From positions 806,001 to 870,000 of the forward strand of contig NZ_SJPP01000002.1 in assembly GCF_007860075.1 (NCBI RefSeq): a stretch of 64,000 nucleotides of DNA. Reading direction: 5' to 3'. The notes under the pieces were generated by a model. That model saw only the letters and a program-made list of their open reading frames with translations, ran no database searches and was not told the origin of the DNA. Shown in pieces: positions 44,381-53,513 of the stretch (the stretch's first letter is position 1; each line of letters begins with the position of its first letter). This stretch comes from Symmachiella macrocystis. GTDB lineage: Bacteria; Planctomycetota; Planctomycetia; Planctomycetales; Planctomycetaceae. The translations under genes and the position numbers were made by a program.

Positions 44381-44848
44381 ATGCGATTTCTGCTCGCCTG
44401 TTTGTCGTTATTGGTTTGTCTGGGCTGCGAAGACTCCAAGAAGCCCAAGCGCGAGAGTAATATTAAAAAGCTGACGCAGGAGGTCTTCGACGCACAGGTC
44501 GAATTGCAGAACAAAGACATCGTGGAAGTGGAAAATAAAGTCGGGGGCAGCGACCCGATTTCGCAGTCGATGTCAGCCTACACCGCCGTAACCAGCCAAG
44601 TGAGTACGATGCAAGCACAACAACGCGTGATTATGTACGAGGTCGAGAATAATCGCTATCCGACCTACGAAGAATTCATGAAACTCGTAAAGGTGGAAGG
44701 CATGAAATTCGCCATGCTCCCCCCCTATCAAAAATACGGCTACGATGCGGAAACGGGCCGCGTGATGGTTCTGGAAGACAAAAAAGACAAAGCAGAACGC
44801 TACAAAAAAGCGGGCGTCAACGAAGATGGGGAATGGGCAAAGGATTGA
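44381..44848 (+). CDS. Lipoprotein of unknown function (first of a tandem pair)
   Basis: A type II signal peptide ends in LVCLGC, so Cys16 should be lipidated and the protein anchored in a membrane. The mature 140 residues are charged and mostly helical. The region YPTYEEFMKLVKVEGMKFAMLPPYQKYGYDAETG (split over ~92-125) aligns with the same region of the next gene, YEMYAYDEETG near its end. The two products are clearly paralogous. No domain is recognised. It begins 180 bases after surE, and the next gene starts 46 bases later. Confidence 0.75.
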   Translation: MRFLLACLSLLVCLGCEDSKKPKRESNIKKLTQEVFDAQVELQNKDIVEVENKVGGSDPISQSMSAYTAVTSQVSTMQAQQRVIMYEVENNRYPTYEEFMKLVKVEGMKFAMLPPYQKYGYDAETGRVMVLEDKKDKAERYKKAGVNEDGEWAKD

Positions 44849-44894
44849 CGGGACGATGACAATTCGAACACAACTCGACAACAAAGGGCCAAGT

Positions 44895-45497
44895 ATGCGA
44901 TACGCAATGATAGCGGCGATATTAACCGTCTGTGTGGGCTGTGACGAAATGAAAAAAATGGGCGAAGAAAAACGCCAACCGGCCGCCCCACCCGGCGTTG
45001 CTCCCCCGGCTGGCGGTGGGGGGATCATGGGTATGGAGGCTCCCCGAAAAAATGCCGTAGAACGCCGAAAGCCCAATGCGATCGGCGGTTCCGGCCCGGC
45101 CCGTAAATCCGATTCAATAATCGGCAAGAAGACCGCCGAAGTCGTCGACATGACGACCATCCGCGACGATCCCAACATCCAACCCGTCTTGGAGCAAAAG
45201 CTGAACATCACCGATCCAGTTTCCGGCGTCGCGACGCTTTATTTTCGCATGGCGGGCCAAGCCAGTACGTTTGGAATGCAAGGTGCGATTCGACTTTATC
45301 AAGCGCAGCACGAAAAATTCCCCAGCCTGGAGGAATTCAAGAAAATCATGAAGGATCACCGTGTCGAATTCGCCAAACTGCGGCCGTACGAAATGTATGC
45401 CTACGATGAAGAAACAGGCGACCTCGCCGTCATGCAGGATCTCAAATTGAAGGCGGAAATCTATGCCAAGCATGGTCTAGACCCGGCCGATGACTAA
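44895..45497 (+). CDS. Lipoprotein paralogue of unknown function (second of a tandem pair)
   Basis: I start at ATG 44895 (MRYAMIAAILTVCVGC), where a lipobox LTVCVGC ends the signal peptide; the longer frame from 44826 adds 23 residues that would disrupt it. A Pro/Gly-rich linker (residues ~30-60) separates the anchor from a helical domain. Its C-terminal half (FPSLEEFKKIM, AKLRPYEMYAYD, ETGDLAVMQD) parallels the preceding lipoprotein (YPTYEEFMKLV, AMLPPYQKYGYD, ETGRVMVLED), indicating gene duplication. The linker is unique to this copy. A terminator-like hairpin follows at 45514. Confidence 0.75.
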   Translation: MRYAMIAAILTVCVGCDEMKKMGEEKRQPAAPPGVAPPAGGGGIMGMEAPRKNAVERRKPNAIGGSGPARKSDSIIGKKTAEVVDMTTIRDDPNIQPVLEQKLNITDPVSGVATLYFRMAGQASTFGMQGAIRLYQAQHEKFPSLEEFKKIMKDHRVEFAKLRPYEMYAYDEETGDLAVMQDLKLKAEIYAKHGLDPADD

Positions 45498-45513
45498 GCT
45501 TGCCGAAATCGCG

Positions 45514-45531
45514 AGGGAACTGGCGTTCCCT
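45514..45531 (+). terminator. Terminator-like hairpin after the lipoprotein pair
   Basis: AGGGAAC (45514-45520) and GTTCCCT (45525-45531) form a perfect seven-pair stem with a four-base TGGC loop, 17 bases after the lipoprotein stop codon. No clear T-run follows, so its strength is uncertain. Confidence 0.45.
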
Positions 45532-45674
45532 ATCAAGTTCGCTCTAGGACCGCTAAACTCTTGGCGAATCAACTGATCACCCGCCCGTTGCAAGTCACTT
45601 CGACTTTTGGGGTCGCCACGCGCCCAAAACGCGTATGAACCGACGTTGCAATTGGTGGGAGTCGCCAACAGCGA

Positions 45675-47111
45675 ATGTCGAGTTTGTCCATGAAATCTTT
45701 GCCGATTGTTGACCAGCCAGCCCCCCCCCTGCCCCAGGTCGCCGACCCCGAAGGGGAAACGCGCTATTCCAAGGGGACGTACGCGTTTGTCAGCTTAGGC
45801 TGTCCTAAAAACCTGATCGACAGCGAACGCATGCTCGGTGCGTTGTCATTGGACGGTTATTCCCTCGTCTCGGAACCGGACGGAGCCGATTTTGTGATCG
45901 TGAACACTTGTGGTTTCATCGAAAGCGCGAGAGATGAATCCAAAGGCGTGATCCATGAGATGTTGGATCTCAAACGCCGTGGCGGCACCAAGGGATTGAT
46001 TGTAGCCGGTTGCCTACCGGAACGTATGGGGGGCAGCCTTCTGGAAGAAATGCCCGAAATTGATCACGTGGTCGGGGTCTTCGGTCGTGAAGAAATCACC
46101 CGGGTCGCCGATCGTTTGATTGGCGGAGCACGCGAACAACGTGAGGTCTTCCGCCCCGCCCCGATCCGTGCACTGGACGACCGCTCGCGGCTCCGCATCA
46201 CACCGTCGCATTTCGCATATCTAAAGATCTCCGAAGGTTGCGACCGGACTTGCACATTTTGCGCAATCCCTAAAATGCGCGGTAAGCATGCCACCAAACC
46301 CATGGACTTGGTGATCGCTGAGGCCCAGGAATTGGCCGCCGACGGGGTACGCGAATTGAATATCGTCGCTCAAGATACTACGTACTACGGATTGGATTTG
46401 TACGGCGAAGTCCGCCTCACCCAGTTGCTCAAAGAATTGGAGCAAGTCGACGGCATTGACTGGATCCGGCTGATGTATTTGTATCCCATCAACTTCACGG
46501 ATCAACTGATCGACACCATCGCCGCATCAAACAAGATCATCCCCTACCTCGACATGCCGTTGCAGCACATCAATGATACGATGCTCAAACGCATGCAACG
46601 GCGCGTGAACAAGGCAGACAGCGTGGCGCTGGTGAAAAAACTGCGAGAACGGATTCCGAATGTTGTCATGCGGACAACATTCGTCGTTGGCTTCCCGGGC
46701 GAAACGGATGCGCAATTCCGCGAACTCAAGGATTTCGTGAGCGACATCAAATTCGAACGCATGGGTGTCTTCACGTATTCGTTAGAGCCGGACACCCCCG
46801 CAGTGAAGTTGCCCGACCATCTGCCCGAAAAGGTCAAACAGCAAAGGATGGGTGAATTGATGTCGACGCAACAACAAATTGCCTTTGATTTCAGTGACTC
46901 CTTGGTCGGTTATGAATTGGACGTGCTCATCGACGCGCATGTCGAGGACGACACCTGGCTCGGACGCACGTATGCCGATGCTCCGGAAATCGACGGCAAT
47001 ATCTACGTGACGGGAACCGACATCAACGTTGGAGACATGGTACCGGTCGAAATCACCGCGCGGCATGACTATGATTTAGTGGGAATTGCATCGGAACTGG
47101 AAACGGCATAG
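45675..47111 (+). CDS. rimO: Ribosomal protein S12 methylthiotransferase RimO
   Basis: RimO adds a methylthio group to an Asp of ribosomal protein S12 using two [4Fe-4S] clusters. The N-terminal UPF0004 domain has Cys in SLGCPKN (~38-44), NTCGFIE (~77) and AGCLPE (~113). The radical SAM motif CDRTCTFC follows at ~193-200, and a TRAM-like domain closes the protein (DVLIDAHVEDDTWLGR). The pattern SLGCPKNLIDSE marks RimO rather than MiaB. A nine-C run (45721-45729) near the start encodes Pro residues and is a slippage hotspot. ATG 45675 is used; ATG 45690 is also possible. Confidence 0.96.
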   Translation: MSSLSMKSLPIVDQPAPPLPQVADPEGETRYSKGTYAFVSLGCPKNLIDSERMLGALSLDGYSLVSEPDGADFVIVNTCGFIESARDESKGVIHEMLDLKRRGGTKGLIVAGCLPERMGGSLLEEMPEIDHVVGVFGREEITRVADRLIGGAREQREVFRPAPIRALDDRSRLRITPSHFAYLKISEGCDRTCTFCAIPKMRGKHATKPMDLVIAEAQELAADGVRELNIVAQDTTYYGLDLYGEVRLTQLLKELEQVDGIDWIRLMYLYPINFTDQLIDTIAASNKIIPYLDMPLQHINDTMLKRMQRRVNKADSVALVKKLRERIPNVVMRTTFVVGFPGETDAQFRELKDFVSDIKFERMGVFTYSLEPDTPAVKLPDHLPEKVKQQRMGELMSTQQQIAFDFSDSLVGYELDVLIDAHVEDDTWLGRTYADAPEIDGNIYVTGTDINVGDMVPVEITARHDYDLVGIASELETA

Positions 47112-47126
47112 GCAATCGGCGAATTT

Positions 47127-47747
47127 ATGGCTACCACAAAACCGGAAAAGACGTCCTCTGCACCTGATAATCATCTCGGCCGAAATTCGTTGAATTGGCC
47201 GAATGCGATCACCATGAGCCGGTTGATCTTGGCGATCGTACTTTTTGCGCTGATTGACTATCGTGGGTATTGGAAGACGAGCGTCGTTGTCTTCGTGATC
47301 GCGGCTGCGACCGACGCTCTCGATGGATTCATTGCTCGCCGATACGGTATGGTGACCGTGCTGGGGCGGATCCTGGATCCCTTCGTCGACAAATTCATCA
47401 TCTGCGGAGCGTTCATCTTCCTGTTGGCCAAATCCGGATCGGGGATCAATGCCTGGATGGTGATGATCGTGATTGGCCGCGAAATGTTTGTCACCGGTCT
47501 GCGAGGGTTTTTGGAACAACAAGGTAAAGACTTCTCCGCAGCCTGGAGCGGTAAAATCAAAATGGCCCTGCAGTGCGTCGCTGTTGCCGCCAGCTTAATG
47601 TCGCTGGCGCCCGAGATTACCGAATCGGCCTCTGCCGACCAGTTTTTCCTCCTCCGCGATATCCTATTGTGGGGTGCGATCATTTCCACGGTTTGGAGCG
47701 GGCTGATTTATATCGTCCGCGGAGCCAAACTGCTGCGTCAGGGGTGA
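47127..47747 (+). CDS. pgsA: CDP-diacylglycerol-glycerol-3-phosphate 3-phosphatidyltransferase
   Basis: PgsA makes phosphatidylglycerophosphate, the precursor of phosphatidylglycerol, at the inner membrane. The CDP-alcohol phosphotransferase motif D-G-x2-A-R-x8-G-x3-D-x3-D is complete: DALDGFIARRYG, then GRILDPFVDKF. The start NWPNAITMSRL is typical, with about five further helices. An N-terminal ~20-residue hydrophilic extension precedes it. The gene begins 15 bases after rimO, so the two form an operon. A five-pair hairpin overlaps its stop codon. Confidence 0.94.
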   Translation: MATTKPEKTSSAPDNHLGRNSLNWPNAITMSRLILAIVLFALIDYRGYWKTSVVVFVIAAATDALDGFIARRYGMVTVLGRILDPFVDKFIICGAFIFLLAKSGSGINAWMVMIVIGREMFVTGLRGFLEQQGKDFSAAWSGKIKMALQCVAVAASLMSLAPEITESASADQFFLLRDILLWGAIISTVWSGLIYIVRGAKLLRQG

Positions 47748-48157
47748 CTTTCACCCGATTCCCGGATTCCAAACACTCAGCGGCCGCACGCGCTACCAGT
47801 GTTTCGCAAGCATCGCGCAGATCTAATTTTGCACTAGCACTGCCGATTGCACCCCACCCCAAGTGTCATTTGTGATAATGCATGCGTGCTGTTGTTCGGC
47901 ACATAGCTTGGCCATTAATGCGTTCTCGGTTCACCTGTTGACGAATTCTCTAGCCTTTACACTAGGCTCATTGCTTAAAAAACGCGCTTGTAACGTCTAC
48001 AACATAACAGTGAATCTGGGGATAGACTGAAAGCTCGGGATTGCTTCGATTTTGTTTCAAACCCCAGCGAGGTAGGTCCTTCATACATCCTTCATAACAG
48101 GTACAAACTCTAAAAAGAGGAATAGCTCATTGAGCAATTTCGAGTAGTGATCGTACG

Positions 48158-48187
48158 CCCGTTGCATACCAGGGAACTTGCAACGGG
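48158..48187. other. Nine-pair hairpin in the long leader region of the sulfatase gene
   Basis: The 561-base gap 47748-48308 contains no supported gene. Within it CCCGTTGCA (48158-48166) and TGCAACGGG (48179-48187) form a perfect nine-pair stem with a 12-base loop, about 120 bases before the sulfatase ATG. A smaller GCTC/GAGC hairpin lies near 48125. Without a T-run this looks more like a leader structure or operator than a terminator. No riboswitch class is recognised. Confidence 0.4.
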
Positions 48188-48308
48188 ACGGCATTCACGT
48201 TAGAAATATGACACTGTCCTCTATCCGCAGATTGGGCCAAAGGCGTATCACATCTAAGCACCTCTGGCAGTTGCAACAAAACTCATTTCTTTTTGGAGAC
48301 TAGACGTC

Positions 48309-49865
48309 ATGAGGTCCCTTATTCGTACCTTGTCGCTTTCCATGTTGGTCCTGACCGTGTTTGCGATCAGCGTATCTGACGCGCGCGCACAGGAGAAGAA
48401 GCCCAATATTCTCGTCATCTTTGGTGACGATATCGGGCAGACAAATGTCTCCGCGTATACGATGGGACTTGTCGGTTATCGCACACCGAACATTGACCGC
48501 ATTGCCAGAGAAGGCACCATTTTCACTGACTACTACGCCGAGCAAAGTTGCACGGCTGGCAGGTCGACGTTTCTGACCGGACAATGCACCTACCGCACCG
48601 GACTTTCCAAAGTAGGCCTTCCCGGCGCCGAACTCGGCCTACAAGCCGAAGATCCTACAATTGCGGAGCTTCTCAAACCGCACGGTTATGCGACGGGTCA
48701 ATTTGGTAAAAACCACCTGGGAGACCGCGACGAGTTCTTGCCTACAAATCATGGCTTCGACGAATTCTTGGGGAACCTTTACCACCTCAACGCCGAAGAG
48801 GAACCGGAAAACCGCAACTACCCCGTTGATCCTGCTTTCAGAAAAAAATTCGGTCCCCGCGGCGTGATCAAATCGAGTGCTGACGGCAAGATCGAAGACA
48901 CAGGTCCGCTCACCAAAAAGCGGATGGAGACCATCGACGACGAGACGTCCAATGCAGCCGTCGACTTCATTGAACGGCAAACGAAGGCGGATAAGCCTTT
49001 CTTTTGTTGGTGGAATGCAACGCGGATGCACTTTCGCACGCACGTCAGGGATGAACTCCGCGACAAACCCGGTTTGACGTCCCGCACGGAATATGCGGAC
49101 GGGATGCTTGAGCATGACGCCGATGTGGGCAAACTGCTCGACAAGCTCGATGAACTGAAGATCGCCGACAATACGATCGTGCTCTACACGACCGACAACG
49201 GTCCCCACAAGAACACCTGGCCGGACGCCGGACTGAGCCCGTTTCGTAATGAGAAGAACTCAAACTGGGAAGGCGCCTTCCGCGTCCCCTGTGCGATTCG
49301 CTGGCCTGGAAAGATTAAACCAGCCACCGTTTCCAATGAGATTGTCAGCGGGCTGGATTGGTTGCCGACATTTCTCGCCGCCGTGGGTGAAGACGATGTC
49401 AAAGAGAAACTCCTCAAGGGACATCAAGTCGATGGCAAGTCGTTTAAGGTGCACCTCGACGGGTACAACCTGCTTCCCTACCTCACAGGAAAAGAAAAGG
49501 AGTCTCCGCGGGAGTCATTCTTTTACTTTAACGATGATGGCCAAATCGTGGGGATGCGGTTTGAGAACTGGAAACTCGTATTCCTTGAACAGCGTGCCCG
49601 GGGAACACTCAAGGTATGGGCCGAACCGTTTACTACATTGCGACTCCCCAAAATGTATGACTTGCGCGCCGACCCGTATGAGCAAGCGGACATCACCTCC
49701 AACACCTATTATGACTGGCTGTTGGACCACGCTTTTCTGCTTGTCCCGGCGCAACAGTACGCTGGCAATTTCTTAGCGACTTTCAAAGATTACCCGCCGC
49801 GGCAGAAGCCGTCGAGCTTTAATCTGGACGAGGTCATGGAAAAGCTTTCAGGTGCAACGCACTAG
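48309..49865 (+). CDS. Secreted type I sulfatase (arylsulfatase family)
   Basis: A signal peptide (SLSMLVLTVFAISVSDARA) is followed by the sulfatase fold: metal-binding FGDDIGQ (~39-44), the formylglycine motif CTAGR with Cys81 (C-x-A-x-R, acceptable for formylglycine-generating enzyme), and TTDNGPHKNTWP, which supplies further metal ligands. Such enzymes cleave sulfate esters from algal polysaccharides or other sulfated compounds, a planctomycete speciality. Activity requires Cys81 conversion to formylglycine. GGAG ten bases before the ATG supports the start. The specific subfamily and substrate are not determined. Confidence 0.93.
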   Translation: MRSLIRTLSLSMLVLTVFAISVSDARAQEKKPNILVIFGDDIGQTNVSAYTMGLVGYRTPNIDRIAREGTIFTDYYAEQSCTAGRSTFLTGQCTYRTGLSKVGLPGAELGLQAEDPTIAELLKPHGYATGQFGKNHLGDRDEFLPTNHGFDEFLGNLYHLNAEEEPENRNYPVDPAFRKKFGPRGVIKSSADGKIEDTGPLTKKRMETIDDETSNAAVDFIERQTKADKPFFCWWNATRMHFRTHVRDELRDKPGLTSRTEYADGMLEHDADVGKLLDKLDELKIADNTIVLYTTDNGPHKNTWPDAGLSPFRNEKNSNWEGAFRVPCAIRWPGKIKPATVSNEIVSGLDWLPTFLAAVGEDDVKEKLLKGHQVDGKSFKVHLDGYNLLPYLTGKEKESPRESFFYFNDDGQIVGMRFENWKLVFLEQRARGTLKVWAEPFTTLRLPKMYDLRADPYEQADITSNTYYDWLLDHAFLLVPAQQYAGNFLATFKDYPPRQKPSSFNLDEVMEKLSGATH

Positions 49866-49880
49866 CCCCTTTGTAGGTTG

Positions 49881-49911
49881 GAACCGGGCGTCTGATCAGG
49901 GCGCCCGGTTC
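49881..49911 (+). terminator. Transcription terminator of the sulfatase gene
   Basis: GAACCGGGCG (49881-49890) and CGCCCGGTTC (49902-49911) form a perfect ten-pair, very GC-rich stem with an 11-base loop, starting 16 bases after the sulfatase stop. It is followed by TTGCTAC, a weak T-tract. The remaining ~190 bases before the MoxR gene show no gene. Confidence 0.6.
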
Positions 49912-50102
49912 TTGCTACATTGTGCCAGCACTGTGATCACTAATCCCGCAATCGGCGAAAAACAAGGTGGTGATTTTGCTGTCTTACGGATGTGCTGGTT
50001 GCAAGACCATGCAACCTCTCTTCGAGAGACTATCGTTTAATTATTATCGCCTACGACTTTGTAAATTAGGCGAAGCTCATCGATTTGTAGACGGAGTGTG
50101 GA

Positions 50103-51062
50103 ATGGAGCCCCGTGAGGCGGTATTGAAAATCGCGGATGCCATGAACGCTTCGGTGATTGGCCAACGGGATGTTGTCGAGCGGATTCTCATCGCCCTACT
50201 GGCGGACGGGCATGTCTTGATGGAGGGTTTGCCCGGTACCGCAAAAACCCGCAGTGTGAAGACCCTTTCCAGTCTCGTCGAAAGCGAGTTCGGCCGCATT
50301 CAGTTCACCCCCGACTTGCTCCCCTCGGACGTGACCGGTTCGGAGATTTATCGAGAGCATACCGCTACGTTCGAATTTCAACCAGGACCGATTTTCGGCA
50401 ACTTGATTTTGGCAGATGAAATCAACCGGGCGCCCGCCAAAGTTCAGTCGTCCCTTCTCGAGGCCATGGAAGAACGGCAAGTCACCGTGGCAGGTGAGAC
50501 ACACAAGCTGCCGGATTTATTTCTGGTGTTGGCTACACAGAATCCCATCGAACAAGAAGGCACCTATCCATTGCCCGAAGCGCAAATGGATCGCTTTTTG
50601 CTTTATGTTCGTGTCGACTATCCCGCCAGTGAAAACGAAGCGGCCATTTTGCGGCTGGTCCGTGGCGAGAAATCGGGAACAGCTGCGGCACCGATTTCGC
50701 CGATTCCACAAGACGTCGTTTTCGAAGCGCGACGGCAAGTGCATGCGGTTCATGTGGCCGAAGCGGCCGAGCGGTACCTCGTCGATTTGGTGCTTGCGAC
50801 GCGCAATCCCGATCAGTATGAAGGGGAATTGTCCAATTGGATTCGCCTGGGCGCCAGTCCTCGGGGGACATTGGCCCTTGATGCGGCTGCTCGCGCACAT
50901 GCTTGGCTGCAGGGACAAGATTTCGTTTCTCCCGACAATATCCGGGCGGTCGCTCCCGCCTGCTTGGCTCACCGCATTCACCTCACATACGAGGCCGAAG
51001 CGGCCGGAGTCACCCGCACCGAAGTCATTGAGTCCCTACTGAAAAACGTGGTGCCGGTTTGA
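50103..51062 (+). CDS. MoxR family AAA+ ATPase
   Basis: The AAA+ Walker A is GLPGTAKT (~41-48) and Walker B is LILADEINRAP (~104-114); sensor 1 ATQNPIEQEGTYPLPEAQMDRF is split over ~143-165 as usual in MoxR proteins. MoxR ATPases act as chaperones that mature metal- or cofactor-containing complexes together with VWA proteins. It heads a seven-gene cluster (MoxR, DUF58, DUF4381, BatA-D) with genes overlapping by 4 bases or separated by 10-21, so co-transcription is very likely. The cluster's client is unknown. Confidence 0.94.
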   Translation: MEPREAVLKIADAMNASVIGQRDVVERILIALLADGHVLMEGLPGTAKTRSVKTLSSLVESEFGRIQFTPDLLPSDVTGSEIYREHTATFEFQPGPIFGNLILADEINRAPAKVQSSLLEAMEERQVTVAGETHKLPDLFLVLATQNPIEQEGTYPLPEAQMDRFLLYVRVDYPASENEAAILRLVRGEKSGTAAAPISPIPQDVVFEARRQVHAVHVAEAAERYLVDLVLATRNPDQYEGELSNWIRLGASPRGTLALDAAARAHAWLQGQDFVSPDNIRAVAPACLAHRIHLTYEAEAAGVTRTEVIESLLKNVVPV

Positions 51063-51072
51063 GGCAAACCCT

Positions 51073-51993
51073 ATGCAAGCACGCGTCACTGTCACATTAG
51101 AAGAATTAATGCTGCTCAAGGCGGATGCGCGCGGGTTTTCATTGCTGCCACGCCAACCGGCCGGCTCATTGTTATCCGGGCGACACGCTTCCCGCCTGCG
51201 CGGACGGGGACTTGCCTTTGCGGAGCTACGCCATTACCACCAAGGTGATGATGTTCGCACGATCGATTGGAAAGCGACGGCGCGGCTCCGCAAGCCGCAC
51301 GTTCGTGTCTACAATGAAGAACGAGAACGTCCGGTCCTGCTCGTTGTCGATCAACGATCCAGCATGTTTTTTGGAAGCCGGCTGTCCATGAAATCGGTTG
51401 CCGCAGCGGAATTGGCCGCTTTAGGGGCTTGGCGAGCGCTCGATGGAGGCGACCGCGTCGGCGGTATTGTCTTCAATGACGAGGAACTCATCGAAGTCCG
51501 TCCGCATCGCAGTCAAACCCGTGTACTGCAGTTGTTGCATGTCATCGAACAATCCAACAATCAACTCACCGAAACGGAATTCACCGGCGGAGAAGCCACG
51601 CTCAATCGAGCCCTCAAACGTGCATTGCATGTTGCCAAACATGATCACCTTGTGGTACTGATTAGCGACCTCGACGGCGCAGATGACGAAACGCAACGAT
51701 TGGCGGCATTGCTTTCCGCTCATAACGATGTCCTGGTAGTTGCCGTCTACGATCCGATGGGCATCTCCCTCTCCGGTTCGCCCGGAATGCTCGCGAGCGA
51801 CTCGACAACTATTCACGAGGTCCCTGCGGGTGCGGAATTTTCGCGGCGTTTTCAAGACGCGTTTCAACAACGGTTGGATCAGTGGAAGGAGACCTTCCGC
51901 GTGCTGCGCGTTCCCGTGATGCCGATCTCAACCGCACATTCCGTCCCGGCACAAGTCCGAGCAATTTTGGGAAACCATCCCCACTTTTCATGA
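51073..51993 (+). CDS. DUF58 domain protein (Bat cluster)
   Basis: The conserved DUF58 segments RHASRLRGRGLAFAELRHY and GDDVRTIDWKATARL appear at ~36-80. A degenerate VWA-like fold follows, with VLLVVDQRSSMFFG carrying a D-x-R-S-S variant of the MIDAS motif. DUF58 proteins always travel with MoxR ATPases. The gene starts 10 bases after moxR. Its stop overlaps the ATG of the next gene by four bases, which suggests translational coupling. It is probably cytoplasmic or membrane-associated; no helix is seen. Confidence 0.93.
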   Translation: MQARVTVTLEELMLLKADARGFSLLPRQPAGSLLSGRHASRLRGRGLAFAELRHYHQGDDVRTIDWKATARLRKPHVRVYNEERERPVLLVVDQRSSMFFGSRLSMKSVAAAELAALGAWRALDGGDRVGGIVFNDEELIEVRPHRSQTRVLQLLHVIEQSNNQLTETEFTGGEATLNRALKRALHVAKHDHLVVLISDLDGADDETQRLAALLSAHNDVLVVAVYDPMGISLSGSPGMLASDSTTIHEVPAGAEFSRRFQDAFQQRLDQWKETFRVLRVPVMPISTAHSVPAQVRAILGNHPHFS

Positions 51994-52454
51994 ATGGCTC
52001 CGCCACCAGCCTTGATCGCTTGCACGATATCGTCGTGCCCCCACCGGTTCCCTGGTGGCCGCCGGCGCCCGGATGGTATGTGCTGTTCGCCCTATTCGTG
52101 GCAATACTGGGATTTTTCATGATTCGGGCATGGCAAAAGTGGCGGGCCAATGCGTATCGCCGCGCGGCGCTTCGAGAGCTGGATTCTGCGCATACGGCGG
52201 CGGCCATTTCGGAAATCTTAAGACGCACCGCGCTGGTCACGATACCACGAGCCACATTGGCCGGTTTGTCAGGCCCACAATGGACGGAATGGTTGGCCAC
52301 GCATTCTCCAACTCCCCTGCCCCAGCAGGTCGGAGAACAGTTGGCCAACGAAATTTACCGTGATGCAGACGAGACGCACGACGTGGAAGCTCTGCGACAC
52401 TATGCAACCAACTGGATCCGCCACCACCGCCGACCAGTACCAACCGACACGTAG
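51990..52454 (+). CDS. DUF4381 membrane protein (Bat cluster)
   Basis: ATG 51990 overlaps the DUF58 stop (ATGA), which favours it over the longer frame from 51882. The 154-residue protein has the DUF4381 pattern: a short DIVVPPPVPWWPPAPGWY lead, a single transmembrane helix (VLFALFVAILGFFMI), then a helical cytoplasmic domain with WTEWLATH. The family occurs only in MoxR/VWA clusters and is thought to help assemble them at the membrane. The next gene, BatA-like, starts 21 bases later. Confidence 0.88.
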   Translation: MNGSATSLDRLHDIVVPPPVPWWPPAPGWYVLFALFVAILGFFMIRAWQKWRANAYRRAALRELDSAHTAAAISEILRRTALVTIPRATLAGLSGPQWTEWLATHSPTPLPQQVGEQLANEIYRDADETHDVEALRHYATNWIRHHRRPVPTDT

Positions 52455-52475
52455 TCCGGGACGACGTCTCTCAAA

Positions 52476-53513
52476 ATGTTTGCATTCGACTACCCATGGA
52501 TTTTTCTCCTCTTGCCGCTACCGTGGCTAATCCGCGCCTTCGTGCCGGCTCAGAAGGCCCATCAACGGGCAGTACGCGTCCCCTTTGGTGAGCGTATTGC
52601 TCAAGCCTCAGGCCGCAATGCCAACTCCGACGCATCGTCCGGAGCAACGCAAAGTTTGATCATCCCCTGCTTGTTGTGGTTGCTTGTCTTGAGTGCTCTG
52701 GCGCATCCCCAATGGATCGAGCCCCCGATCACTAAGGAATTTCCCACGCGCGATCTGCTGCTCCTTGTTGATCTCTCGGCATCAATGAAACAAAAGGATT
52801 TCACTAACGAGGCGGGGCAAAAAGTGGATCGCCTTGCCGCTGTCAAAGAAGTCCTGGGGGAATTCCTAGAGCGGCGCGACGGCGACCGCGTCGGTCTAGT
52901 GGTCTTTGGTGATGCCCCGTATCTCCAGGCGCCTTTCTCCACCGACTTGGATTTGTCGCGACGTCTACTCCACGAATGCCAAGTCGGCATGGCGGGACCA
53001 CGGACCGCGTTTGGCGATGCCATCGGCCTAGGTGTGAGTCTATTCGAAGAGAGTCAAGCGCCAGCCAAAACGATGATTGCTCTCACCGACGGCAACGACA
53101 CGAAAAGCCAAGTTCCCCCGATTGAGGCGGCACGTATCGCCGCACAACGGGGCATCCGCATCTACACCGTCGCCATCGGCGACGCGACCACGGTGGGTGA
53201 AGACAAATTGGACGAACAGGCACTGCGCGACGTCGCCTCCGCAACAGGCGGATCCTATTTTTTTGCAGCGGACCGTAAGCATTTGCAGGAGATCTACGCG
53301 GAGCTCGACCGGATCGAGACCAGCAAAGTCAAAACCTTCAGCCATCGTCCCCGTCGCCAACTGTATTATCTCCCACTTGCCGCCGGGTTGCTGTTGTCGT
53401 TGGTTCATACAGCCTATCTCCTGTTTTCATATCGCAGTTCCATTGCGCCGGTACAGAAAAACCTGGTGATTCGGGTCAATCCAGACACGGGCAAACTGGA
53501 GTTACAGAGATGA
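52476..53513 (+). CDS. batA: VWA domain protein BatA
   Basis: Two N-terminal hydrophobic segments (residues ~3-22 and ~60-80) and one C-terminal helix (~305-325) frame a periplasmic or membrane-exposed VWA domain. Its MIDAS is intact: LLLVDLSASMK (D-x-S-x-S), a Thr in PRTAFGDAI and an Asp in ALTDGNDT. BatA is thought to bind a partner through the metal ion. It overlaps the next gene by four bases (ATGA). Bat clusters were named for Bacteroides aerotolerance, but their general role is still unclear. Confidence 0.92.
   Translation: MFAFDYPWIFLLLPLPWLIRAFVPAQKAHQRAVRVPFGERIAQASGRNANSDASSGATQSLIIPCLLWLLVLSALAHPQWIEPPITKEFPTRDLLLLVDLSASMKQKDFTNEAGQKVDRLAAVKEVLGEFLERRDGDRVGLVVFGDAPYLQAPFSTDLDLSRRLLHECQVGMAGPRTAFGDAIGLGVSLFEESQAPAKTMIALTDGNDTKSQVPPIEAARIAAQRGIRIYTVAIGDATTVGEDKLDEQALRDVASATGGSYFFAADRKHLQEIYAELDRIETSKVKTFSHRPRRQLYYLPLAAGLLLSLVHTAYLLFSYRSSIAPVQKNLVIRVNPDTGKLELQR

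Noticed and set aside
47938-47966. TTGACG as the -35 of a promoter upstream of the sulfatase
   Set aside because: No acceptable -10 lies 16-18 bases downstream; the nearest TACACT is only 14 bases away.
24088-52322. CCCCTGCCC repeats as regulatory operators
   Set aside because: They occur inside and outside genes on both gene strands with no fixed distance to starts; a strand-polarised genome motif explains them better, although a Chi-like role is still possible.
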